Assembly: GCA_900469955.1 (NCBI GenBank)
Contig: UBYX01000056.1
Span: forward strand, 1 to 47,795
Source of the DNA: Hyphomicrobiales bacterium
Lineage (GTDB): Bacteria; Pseudomonadota; Alphaproteobacteria; Rhizobiales; Rhizobiaceae
Length of the DNA: 47,795 nt
Direction of reading: 5' to 3'
Made by a program: the position numbers and the translations under genes. The notes below the pieces were generated by a model. It was not told where the DNA came from and did no database searches. It was given only the letters and a program-made list of their open reading frames with translations. Below, piece by piece: positions 24,516 through 31,500 of the stretch (the first letter of the stretch is position 1; each line of letters begins with the position of its first letter).

Positions 24516-25078
24516 TTCTTGCCCTTGCGGGGAAGGCCAGGCCCAGAGCCCTCGTCGGGGTTCTCGATGAGGCCCGCCGCCTCCGGGTCGATAAGGATCT
24601 TGCCGCTTTCGAGATCGATCTCCAGCACCGCGGCTTCGGAGAAGGGGATCAGGGCCGGGCGGCGGCCGGGGCCTTTCAGCTCCAGGAGATCGCCGGCGCC
24701 GAAGTCGTAGACGCCGCTCACCGTGCCGTAGCTCTTGCCGTGCTGGTCGACAGCTTCGAGGCCTTCGAGATCGGCGTAATAGAACTCGTCCTCCTCCAGC
24801 TCCTCGTCGGGCAGGTTGTCGCGCTCGATGAAGAGTTCGAGACCGTTCAGCGCCTCTGCAGAGGTGCGGTCGTTGACGCCGCGAAACCGCACGATCACGA
24901 CGTTCTTAGCCTCGCGAACTTCGAGAATCTCGAAGGTCCGGCCGTCAGCGCTGTGCAGCTTGCCGTAGTCTCCGAGCGCTGTCGCATCCGCCGTGTAGGA
25001 GCGCACGCGGACCTCCCCTCTCAGACCTTGGGGGGCGCCCACCGTCGCCATCAGAACGGGGTTTTCGAGCTTGGTCAT
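24512..25078 (-). CDS. rimM: Ribosome maturation factor RimM
   Basis: A 188-residue factor for 30S head assembly that binds S19. It has the N-terminal RimM barrel ('VGAPQGLRGEVRVRSYTADATALGDY') and the C-terminal PRC barrel ('EDEFYYADLEGLEAVDQHGKSYGTVSGVYDFGAGDLLELKGPGRRPALIPFSEAAVLEIDLESGKILID'). Start 25078 (MTKLENPVLMATVG) matches related rhizobial proteins; an in-frame ATG at 25108 would add ten residues, and neither has a strong ribosome site. It is translationally coupled to trmD. An intrinsic hairpin lies between it and rpsP. Confidence 0.95.
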   Translation of the reverse strand: MTKLENPVLMATVGAPQGLRGEVRVRSYTADATALGDYGKLHSADGRTFEILEVREAKNVVIVRFRGVNDRTSAEALNGLELFIERDNLPDEELEEDEFYYADLEGLEAVDQHGKSYGTVSGVYDFGAGDLLELKGPGRRPALIPFSEAAVLEIDLESGKILIDPEAAGLIENPDEGSGPGLPRKGKK

Positions 25079-25136
25079 GCGGGGCGTTCCGGTTGCATCG
25101 CGCTTCATTTAATCTCTGGGAAGCCAAAAGCAAACA

Positions 25137-25172
25137 GCAAAAGGGCAGCGCGTTGCCGCGCTGCCCTTTTTG
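25137..25172. terminator. Strong hairpin between rpsP and rimM
   Basis: A 12-bp perfect stem (aagggcagcgcg / cgcgctgccctt) with a 4-base loop. Read on the minus strand, the direction of these genes, it is followed by TTTTGCTG, so it should stop or reduce transcription from rpsP into rimM. On the plus strand it is followed by five T. Confidence 0.8.
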
Positions 25173-25193
25173 AGAAAGAATCGCGCTGAAAGC

Positions 25194-25559
25194 TTATGCT
25201 TCGGCGGTAGCAGCGGCGGCGTCGGCGGCCTTCTGGGCGCGCTCGGCAGCGCGTTCCTGGGCCTTCTTGCCCGGCTTTGCCTTTTCCGGATTGCTGCGGG
25301 TGTCGCGCTGAGCGATGCCGGCTTCAGCGAGGAAGCGCAGGACGCGGTCGGTCGGCTGTGCGCCCTTGACGATCCATTCCTGGATACGTTCGGCGTTCAG
25401 TTCGACGCGCTTTGCGTCGTCCTTGGCGAGCATCGGGTTCCACGAGCCGAGCTTTTCGAGGAAGCGGCCGTCGCGTGGCGAACGGGCGTCGGCAACGACG
25501 ATGTGGTAGTACGGGCGCTTCTTGGAGCCGCCGCGGGCGAGACGAATCTTCAGGGACAT
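25194..25559 (-). CDS. rpsP: 30S ribosomal protein S16
   Basis: A 121-residue S16, needed for 30S assembly. The conserved core is 'MSLKIRLARGGSKKRPYYHIVVADARSPRDGRFLEKLGSWNPM', followed by 'ERIQEWIVKGAQPTDRVLRFLAEAGI'. The C-terminal 35 residues are a Lys/Ala-rich extension ('KAKPGKKAQERAAERAQKAADAAAATAEA') common in this group. A good 'aaggag' precedes the start. It lies 38 bases after the chorismate mutase gene in the ffh-chorismate mutase-rpsP-rimM-trmD order typical of Rhizobiaceae. Confidence 0.98.
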   Translation of the reverse strand: MSLKIRLARGGSKKRPYYHIVVADARSPRDGRFLEKLGSWNPMLAKDDAKRVELNAERIQEWIVKGAQPTDRVLRFLAEAGIAQRDTRSNPEKAKPGKKAQERAAERAQKAADAAAATAEA

Positions 25560-25597
25560 TTTCTTACTCCTTGGGTCTTTTCTGTTGTCCGCCCGGT

Positions 25598-25915
25598 TCA
25601 GGCGGATTGTTTGGTGCCGCCGTGTTCGGCGGCGATGGCTTCATGATGCCGGATGACTTCCTTGATGACGAAGTTCAGGAACTTCTCGGCGAAATCCGGG
25701 TCCAGATGGGCTTCCTTCGCAAGCCGGCGAAGGCGCTCGATCTGAAATTCCTCGCGCGCCGGGTCGGCCGGCGGCAAATCGTATTGGGCCTTCAGGAGGC
25801 CTACTTCCTTGGTGCAGCGGAAACGCTCCGCCAGCATGTGCACAAGCGCCGCGTCGATGTTGTCGATCGACTGGCGGTAGCTCGAAAGCCTGGCTTTGAC
25901 TTCGGGATCAACCAC
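25598..25915 (-). CDS. Chorismate mutase (AroQ type)
   Basis: A 105-residue all-helical chorismate mutase, converting chorismate to prephenate for Phe and Tyr synthesis. Helix 1 has the active-site 'LSSYRQSIDNIDAALVHMLAERF', then 'CTKEVGLLKAQYDLPPADPAREEFQIERLRRLA' and 'FLNFVIKEVIRHHEAI', giving the Arg, Lys, Glu and Gln/Glu residues expected. The start is GTG at 25915, behind a strong 'ggagg'. It starts 12 bases after the ffh stop. The placement between ffh and rpsP is peculiar to this lineage and has no obvious metabolic logic. Confidence 0.92.
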   Translation of the reverse strand: MVDPEVKARLSSYRQSIDNIDAALVHMLAERFRCTKEVGLLKAQYDLPPADPAREEFQIERLRRLAKEAHLDPDFAEKFLNFVIKEVIRHHEAIAAEHGGTKQSA

Positions 25916-25927
25916 GAACTTCCTCCC

Positions 25928-27505
25928 TCACTTCTTCTTAGGCAGGCCCGGAAGGCCGGGGAACCCGCCGAGACCGGGAAGCTTTGCGCCGCCCAAACCC
26001 GGTAATCCGCCCATTCCGCCGCCGGGAAGACCCGGCATCGAGCCGGGCTTGATGCCCGCGGCCTCCGCCTGCTTCTGCAGTGCTTCGAGCTGCTTCGGAT
26101 CGAGCCTGGAAAGATCGGGCATGCTGCCCATTCCACCCATTCCGCCGCCAAGGCCCATCTTCGAGGCAAGGCCGCCCATCATCTGCTTCATCATGCCGCC
26201 CTTGCCCTTGCCGCCCATCATTTTCATCATGTCGGCCATCTGGCGGTGCATTTTCAGAAGCTTGTTGATTTCGGCCGCGTCCGTGCCGGAGCCGGCTGCG
26301 ATGCGCTTCTTGCGGGAATGCTTGAGCATGTCCGGGTTGGCGCGCTCGGCCTTGGTCATGGACTGGATGATGGCGATCTGCCGATCGAACATCTTGTCGT
26401 TCATGCCGGAGGCGGCGAGCTTGTCCTTCATGCCGGCCATGCCGGGCATCATGCCCATGATGCCACCCATGCCCCCGAGCGACTTCATCTGGCGAAGCTG
26501 GTCGGCGAGGTCGTTCAGGTCGAACTTGCCCGACTGCATCTTCTTGGCCATCGCCGCGGCTTTTTCCGCGTCGATGTTTTCGGCAGCCTTTTCGACCAGC
26601 GAGACGATGTCGCCCATGCCGAGAATGCGGTCGGCGATACGGCGGGGATGAAATTCCTCCATCTCCGTCATCTTTTCGCCGGTACCGATGAGCTTGATCG
26701 GCTTGCCGGTCACAGCTCGCATCGAAAGCGCTGCACCGCCACGGCCATCGCCGTCCATGCGGGTCAGCACGAGGCCGGTAATGCCGACGCGTTCGTCGAA
26801 ATTGCGGGCGAGGTTGACGGCGTCCTGACCGGTCAGGCTATCGGCGACCAGCAGGATTTCATGCGGATTGGACTTCCGCTTGATTTCCGCCATCTCCGCC
26901 ATCAGCGGCTCGTCGATATGGGTGCGGCCGGCGGTATCGAGGATGACCACGTCATGGCCGCCGAGCTTGGCGGCCTGCACGGCGCGGGCGGCGATATCGG
27001 TCGGCGACTGGCCGGCGATAACAGGCAGGGTGTCGACACCGGTCTGAACGCCAAGCTGCCGGAGCTGTTCCTGGGCGGCGGGGCGGCGCGTATCGAGCGA
27101 CGCCATCAGCACCTTCTTGCGCTCGCGATCGGTCAGCCGCTTCGCGATCTTGCCGGTCGTCGTCGTCTTGCCGGAGCCCTGCAGACCGACCATCATGATG
27201 ACGACCGGAGCGACCGCATGCAGGTCGATGCCCACACCTTCGGAGCCGAGCATCTCGATCAGCTCGTCATGGACGATCTTGACGACCATCTGACCGGGCT
27301 TGATCGACTTCAGAACTTCCGCGCCGACGGCCTTTTCACGCACCTTGTCGGTAAAGGAGCGCACGACTTCCAGCGCCACGTCCGCTTCGAGCAGCGCACG
27401 GCGAACCTCGCGCAGGGCGGCGGACACGTCCGCTTCGCTCAATGCGCCACGGCCGGTCAGTCCACTCAAGATGGAGCCAAGACGGTCCTGGAGGCTTTCG
27501 AACAT
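25928..27505 (-). CDS. ffh: Signal recognition particle protein Ffh
   Basis: A 525-residue SRP GTPase that, with 4.5S RNA, binds signal sequences on nascent chains and delivers them to FtsY (encoded at 35900 in this window). N domain 1-90; G domain with G1 'GLQGSGKTTTTGKIA', 'DTRRPAAQEQL', 'DTAGR' and 'TRMDGDGRGG'; Met-rich M domain from about 325. Beyond the usual end it has a tail of about 60 residues rich in Gly, Leu, Pro and Met, with GLPG repeats ending 'LPGLPKKK'. Start 27505 (MFESLQDRL) is preceded by 'ggaag'. An upstream extension to 27613 lacks homology. No 4.5S RNA gene is visible nearby. Confidence 0.97.
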   Translation of the reverse strand: MFESLQDRLGSILSGLTGRGALSEADVSAALREVRRALLEADVALEVVRSFTDKVREKAVGAEVLKSIKPGQMVVKIVHDELIEMLGSEGVGIDLHAVAPVVIMMVGLQGSGKTTTTGKIAKRLTDRERKKVLMASLDTRRPAAQEQLRQLGVQTGVDTLPVIAGQSPTDIAARAVQAAKLGGHDVVILDTAGRTHIDEPLMAEMAEIKRKSNPHEILLVADSLTGQDAVNLARNFDERVGITGLVLTRMDGDGRGGAALSMRAVTGKPIKLIGTGEKMTEMEEFHPRRIADRILGMGDIVSLVEKAAENIDAEKAAAMAKKMQSGKFDLNDLADQLRQMKSLGGMGGIMGMMPGMAGMKDKLAASGMNDKMFDRQIAIIQSMTKAERANPDMLKHSRKKRIAAGSGTDAAEINKLLKMHRQMADMMKMMGGKGKGGMMKQMMGGLASKMGLGGGMGGMGSMPDLSRLDPKQLEALQKQAEAAGIKPGSMPGLPGGGMGGLPGLGGAKLPGLGGFPGLPGLPKKK

Positions 27506-27522
27506 CGTTTCTTCCTTTTCCA

Positions 27523-27544
27523 CGTTTCGGGGATGCCCGAAACG
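27523..27544 (-). promoter_or_regulatory. Hairpin in the ffh leader
   Basis: A perfect 9-bp stem (cgtttcggg / cccgaaacg) with a 4-base loop ends 17 bases before the ffh start codon, just upstream of its ribosome binding site. There is no T run, so it is more likely an mRNA leader structure than a terminator. The remainder of 27545-27791 shows only short GC-rich repeats and no gene. Confidence 0.45.
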
Positions 27545-27791
27545 TCGGGTTTCTCCGCGACAAAAACAAGGCGCCAAAAGGGGCGCAAAGCCAAAAAGCA
27601 CCCGAGGGCGCAACGCGCTGTCGGATGTTGACCTCCGGGCTCAGTAAATCGGCCCCGGTCGGCGGCTTCAAGTTCTCGACTTGTCAGCAGATCGCGCGGC
27701 TTAAACAGGAAAAGAACGGGAAAGTCAAGGCGCAGCGCGGCGAGGTGCGCGGCATGAGGCCCTGTATGATCCGTGTCTGCGAGGCCGCCTG

Positions 27792-28379
27792 CTACTTGTT
27801 GGCATAGCGGGCGGCGTATTCGGCCTCGTAGCGCGCTAGTTCTGCATTCCAGGCATTGATCGCGGCGGTGTCGCCGGAAAGGCTCTGTTCGCGCATCTTC
27901 TTCATCCAATAGGCGCCGTCCTGGCTGTATTCGAAAACCGTCAGGCCATGCTCGGCAAGAACCGCCTGTGGATCGGCACCGGCCTTTGACGCCGCCTCCA
28001 TATGGCCGAAGAGGCGCGCATAGTCATCGAACGTCACGAGCTTGCGCTTGTATTCGACCGGCGGTGCACCGGTGCCGAAGCGCCCTGCATTGGGGTTGCT
28101 GAACGCCTGGCCGTAGAGGTTGATGAGCTTGAAGTCCTTGTCGTCCTTCAGCGCCTGCGTGAACTTGGTGTTGACCTCTTCGAAGGTCGCGTCGTCGATC
28201 GCCAGGGTCTTCAGGACTTCGTTCTTGTCCCTGTTATCGGCGAGCCGTGCCGCGGCGGCCGCCCATTCCTCGAAGGTCACGCCATGCACCGGGTGCGGCA
28301 AGTCTTCGGCCTGCGTCACTGTCGGATTGGCTGCGAAGAGAACCGTCACGATGAGGACGGCTGTCTTTAGGTCGAGCAT
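27792..28379 (-). CDS. Exported protein of unknown function with an internal duplication
   Basis: A 195-residue protein I cannot assign to a named family. Residues 1-24 form a Sec signal peptide ending 'TVTQA'. The mature part contains two similar helical segments: one at about 34-80 opening 'VTFEEWAAAAARL' and continuing 'EVLKTLAIDDATFEEVN', the other at about 115-162 opening 'VTFDDYARLFGHM' and continuing 'AVLAEHGLTVFEYSQD'. A charged, Tyr/Ala-rich helix follows ('AWNAELARYEAEYAARY'). There are no cysteines and no lipobox, so a soluble periplasmic protein is likely. It lies on the same strand as ffh but 286 bases upstream. Confidence 0.75.
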   Translation of the reverse strand: MLDLKTAVLIVTVLFAANPTVTQAEDLPHPVHGVTFEEWAAAAARLADNRDKNEVLKTLAIDDATFEEVNTKFTQALKDDKDFKLINLYGQAFSNPNAGRFGTGAPPVEYKRKLVTFDDYARLFGHMEAASKAGADPQAVLAEHGLTVFEYSQDGAYWMKKMREQSLSGDTAAINAWNAELARYEAEYAARYANK

Positions 28380-28470
28380 GGCATCTCCGGAGAACTGTCG
28401 TCGGGCGACAGCTACTTATGGCGGAAGGTTTGCACGACAAGCATCGCGGCTGCGAGATTCTGGATCGGAG

Positions 28471-28800
28471 TCAGATCTCCCGGCCGAAATAAACTTCGAC
28501 GGAGCTGATCCGGTCACCCCTGAACTCCATCAGTTCGAGGTTGCGGAATGCACCGCCGGTGATCTTCTCCGCTCGATAACCCACGATCACCTCGTCGCCG
28601 TTTTCCACCAGCCGTTCGATGATGATATCCCTGAACACCGGCGGCTGCGGCCAGCAGCGCTCGAAATAGGTCGCTTTGTCGATGCGGTCGTCCCGCGGGC
28701 TCGAGAAGGTAAAATCCTCCGTCAGCAGCGTTTCGACGATATCCTTGCGATTGGCGACATAGCTCGCGAATAGCTTTTTCACGGCTTCCGCTTTGCCCAT
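28471..28800 (-). CDS. NTF2-like (SnoaL-type) small protein
   Basis: A 109-residue cone-barrel protein of the NTF2-like superfamily. Typical features are an N-terminal helix 'AVKKLFASYVANRKDIVETLLTEDFTFSSPRDDRIDKATYFERCWP', then strands 'IIIERLVENGDEVIVGYRAE' and 'FRNLELMEFRGDRISSVEVYFG'. Members include small hydrolases, isomerases and non-enzymatic binders, and no catalytic set is obvious. ATG 28800 has a strong 'ggagga' 7 bases upstream; the open frame further upstream has no similarity. It is divergent from the metallo-hydrolase gene, 104 bases away. Confidence 0.85.
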   Translation of the reverse strand: MGKAEAVKKLFASYVANRKDIVETLLTEDFTFSSPRDDRIDKATYFERCWPQPPVFRDIIIERLVENGDEVIVGYRAEKITGGAFRNLELMEFRGDRISSVEVYFGREI

Positions 28801-28904
28801 GGTATGTCCTCCAGACTTCCCTTCCGATTGCATGATGCAATCAGATTGGGGCGCAGATAGGGCTGCTATTGCGGAGAAGCCCCGGCAATACTTACACATT
28901 CAGC

Positions 28905-29987
28905 ATGAACCGTCGAAAATTTCTCAAATGGTCCGGCATCGGAGCGATCGCAGCCCTTGCGGGTGGCTTTGCGGCAAGGGGAGCCATGGCTGCCAACAAG
29001 TATTACTCCGGCCCGATCTCCGATCATTTCGACGGAAGGTATTTCTTCAATCCGAACGGCGAGGAACCCGAAGGCTTGCTCAGTCTCCTGCGCTGGCAAC
29101 TTGGCGGCGGCAAGATCGGCTGGCCGCCGACGTTCCCGAGCCCTTTTCCGCAAGCCATGCCGGAGACGCGAGTATCGGGCGAAAGGCTGGTAGTCACCAT
29201 GGCGGGCCATGCGTCGCTACTCATCCAGGTCGCGGGCCTGAACATTTTGACCGATCCTGTCTGGAGCGATCGCGCCAGTCCCGTATCCTTTGCCGGTCCG
29301 AAGCGGGTCAATCCGCCGGGCATCCGTATCGGCGACCTGCCGCCGATCGATGTCGTGCTTGTCACCCACAACCACTACGACCACCTGGATCACGAAACGC
29401 TCTGGGTGCTGCAGGGGCGGGACAAGCCCCATTTCATCACGCCGCTCGGCAATGACGCGATCATCCGGTCGCATGTGCCGGATGCGAAGATATCAGTCAT
29501 GGACTGGGGCGGGCAGGAGAACATCGCGCCCGGCGTTACGCTCCATTGCGAACCCTGCCATCACTGGTCGGCGCGCGGCATGGGAGACAGGCGGATGGCG
29601 CTCTGGGCCGCCTTCGTGATCGAAACGCCGGTCGGCAAGATCTACCACATCGGCGATACCGGCTTTCACCAGGGCATCAACTATCGGGTCGCGAAGGAAA
29701 AACATGGCGGTTTCCGGCTGGCCAACCTTCCGTTCGGGGCCTATGAGCCGCGCTGGTTCATGAAGGCGCAGCACCAAAATCCGGAAGAGGCGGTGGAGGG
29801 CATGTTTATTTGCGACGCGGCTTCTGTCGCCGGCCATCATTGGGGAACGTTCCAGCTCACCAACGAGGGCATAGAGGAGCCGATCGCCGCGCTTCACGCG
29901 GCACTTGATGCCCGAGGCGTTTCCCGCCAACGCTTCCGGCCGCTCAGGCCCGGCGAGGTTTTTGAAGTCCCCGCAGGTTCCGTCTGA
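28905..29987 (+). CDS. Tat-exported metallo-beta-lactamase-fold hydrolase (NAPE-PLD/UlaG-like)
   Basis: A 360-residue MBL-fold hydrolase. A twin-arginine signal 'NRRKFLKWSGIGAIAALAGG' leads to a cleavage site near 'GAMAA'. The metal site HxHxDH is at 155-160 ('THNHYDHLDHETL'), with 'CEPCHHWSARG', 'HIGDTGFH' and 'VAGHHWGTFQLT' giving the later ligands. The segment 'GLNILTDPVWSDRASPVSFAGPKRVNPPGI' is characteristic of the N-acyl-phosphatidylethanolamine phospholipase D-like branch, so a phospholipid or related phosphodiester substrate outside the cytoplasm is possible. Start 28905 places the Tat motif at the N terminus; no clear ribosome site is visible. The heme oxygenase gene follows after 51 bases. 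Confidence 0.88.
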   Translation: MNRRKFLKWSGIGAIAALAGGFAARGAMAANKYYSGPISDHFDGRYFFNPNGEEPEGLLSLLRWQLGGGKIGWPPTFPSPFPQAMPETRVSGERLVVTMAGHASLLIQVAGLNILTDPVWSDRASPVSFAGPKRVNPPGIRIGDLPPIDVVLVTHNHYDHLDHETLWVLQGRDKPHFITPLGNDAIIRSHVPDAKISVMDWGGQENIAPGVTLHCEPCHHWSARGMGDRRMALWAAFVIETPVGKIYHIGDTGFHQGINYRVAKEKHGGFRLANLPFGAYEPRWFMKAQHQNPEEAVEGMFICDAASVAGHHWGTFQLTNEGIEEPIAALHAALDARGVSRQRFRPLRPGEVFEVPAGSV

Positions 29988-30038
29988 GACCGCAAGGAAC
30001 GGTTTGACGGCATCTTCGGAACGCCGGTATGGTTGCCC

Positions 30039-30626
30039 ATGAACATTCAAACGCCGACGGAACACCAGACCCGCATCCAGCGCCTCAAGGCGCTCACCGA
30101 TATCACCCATCGCGGACTCGACCATCGCATCATGGCTGCGGAGCCATTCGCCAGCCGCGAACGCTACGGGCTGTTCCTCGATGTCCAGCATCGCTTTCAT
30201 GCGGATGTCTCGCCGCTTTATCACTCTCCCGAACTTGGCTCCTTGCTGCCGGATCTCGCCAGCCGCTGCCGGCTCGAGGCCTTGCGGCAGGATATCGCCG
30301 CCCTCACCGGCAGCGCCCCGCCGATCTTGACTGCCCAGACCGGACCGCTTGGCGGGCCGCCAGCGCTCGGGTGGCTTTATGTGGCGGAAGGTTCGAACCT
30401 CGGAGCCGCCTTTCTTCTGAAAGAAGCCGAACAGCTCGGCCTGTCGGAAGAGTTTGGTGCGCGCCATCTCGCGGGGCATCCCGGCGGGCGCGGCCTGCAT
30501 TGGCGTTCTTTCGTTGCCGCCTTCAATAGCCTACCTCTTTCCAACGAGGACGAAGCTGAAGCCGCCGGAGGCGCCAGGGCAGCATTTCGACGCGTTCATG
30601 CGCTGGTGGAAGAGATTTTCGCCTGA
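30039..30626 (+). CDS. Biliverdin-producing heme oxygenase
   Basis: A 195-residue helical protein of the bacterial heme oxygenase family (HmuO/BphO type), opening heme to biliverdin, CO and Fe2+. The proximal ligand is probably His24 in 'LTDITHRGLDHRIM', and the distal-helix signature is 'GWLYVAEGSNLGAAFL'. 'GRGLHWRSFVAAFNSLP' matches the C-terminal region. Usual partners are a bacteriophytochrome (supplying its chromophore) or heme-uptake genes. Neither is in this window and I see no iron-regulator box upstream. It follows the metallo-hydrolase by 51 bases, perhaps on the same transcript. An in-frame TTG at 30033 would add two residues. Confidence 0.85.
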   Translation: MNIQTPTEHQTRIQRLKALTDITHRGLDHRIMAAEPFASRERYGLFLDVQHRFHADVSPLYHSPELGSLLPDLASRCRLEALRQDIAALTGSAPPILTAQTGPLGGPPALGWLYVAEGSNLGAAFLLKEAEQLGLSEEFGARHLAGHPGGRGLHWRSFVAAFNSLPLSNEDEAEAAGGARAAFRRVHALVEEIFA

Positions 30627-30639
30627 CGACCGCTTCGGA

Positions 30640-31344
30640 TCAGCGATCCCGTCGAACTCCAGGCTTCGCGGGATCAGTGGTCGCGATCCAGATGACATGC
30701 CGGGCGCCGCCGCGTTTGCCATTGGCACGGGTGTTGATAACCTCAGTCGCAAAGCCGCCCTGCTTCAGGCGTCGGGTAAAGCCCTCATCCGGACCGGATG
30801 ACCATACCGCCAGAACCCCGCCGGGCCGCAAAGCGTCGTGCGCTGCCCGCAGGCCATAAGCATCATAGAGGCGGTCGTTCGATGCTCGGGTCAGGCCATC
30901 GGGACCATTGTCGACATCCAGCAGGATGGCGTCGAACCTCTCCCGCGAGCCACGAATGACCTCGCCCACGTCACCCTGATGGATAAGCGTGCGCGGATCC
31001 TCGAGGCAGCCCTTGAAAACGTCGGCCATCGGTCCGCGTGCCCAGCCGATGACTGCGGGCACCAGTTCGGCAACGGTCACGGAGGCGTCGGGCGGCAATA
31101 CCGATAAGGCGGCCCGCAAGGTGAAACCCATGCCGAGCCCGCCAATGAGAATGGCCGGACGTGGCCGGCCTGTGATTTTCTGATGGGCCAGAGTGGCGAG
31201 CGCTTCTTCCGATCCGCTCAGCCGGCTGTTCATCAATTCGTTGGCCCCCAGCATGATCGAAAATTCCTGGCCCCGCTGCTTGAGCCGCAGTTCGCCGCCA
31301 TTGCCCGGTATCTCTGCGCGATCCAGCTGAATCCAAGGTAACAT
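30640..31344 (-). CDS. Spermidine-synthase-like SAM-dependent protein
   Basis: A 234-residue class I methyltransferase-fold protein of the spermidine/spermine synthase-like group. It shows the nucleotide loop 'ILIGGLGMGFTLRAAL', acidic 'VTVAELVPAVIGWA', 'IHQGDVGEVI', 'DAILLDVDNGPDGLT' and 'LRPGGVLAVWSSGPDEGF'. The polyamine-binding residues of true SpeE are not evident, and the 'DVDNGP' motif marks a distinct branch whose substrate is unknown. It converges with the heme oxygenase gene (13-base gap) and lies 156 bases downstream of the EF-G-like gene on the same strand. Confidence 0.8.
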   Translation of the reverse strand: MLPWIQLDRAEIPGNGGELRLKQRGQEFSIMLGANELMNSRLSGSEEALATLAHQKITGRPRPAILIGGLGMGFTLRAALSVLPPDASVTVAELVPAVIGWARGPMADVFKGCLEDPRTLIHQGDVGEVIRGSRERFDAILLDVDNGPDGLTRASNDRLYDAYGLRAAHDALRPGGVLAVWSSGPDEGFTRRLKQGGFATEVINTRANGKRGGARHVIWIATTDPAKPGVRRDR

Positions 31345-31500
31345 CGATTGGAGCCCTGTATTGTGATGGCCCCCCGTAACATGGGTGACTACGCGGCGCT
31401 ATCTCCGATGGCCAAGGTGGCATTCGGCCCGGAATGGAATGCGCAGCGGCACCAACATTCATGATCGAAGGCTCAGGGCCGGGCGCCCCGAGCGGCGTCA

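Noticed and set aside
26246..27631. A 461-codon plus-strand open frame opposite ffh
   Set aside because: It is rich in His, Asp and Gly, as expected for the complement of a high-GC gene, with no domain signals. The minus-strand Ffh is certain.
27506..27791. A search for the 4.5S SRP RNA gene next to ffh
   Set aside because: I looked for the conserved GGAAGGAAGCAGCC-type loop on both strands here and found none. Only short GC-rich repeats and the leader hairpin are present.
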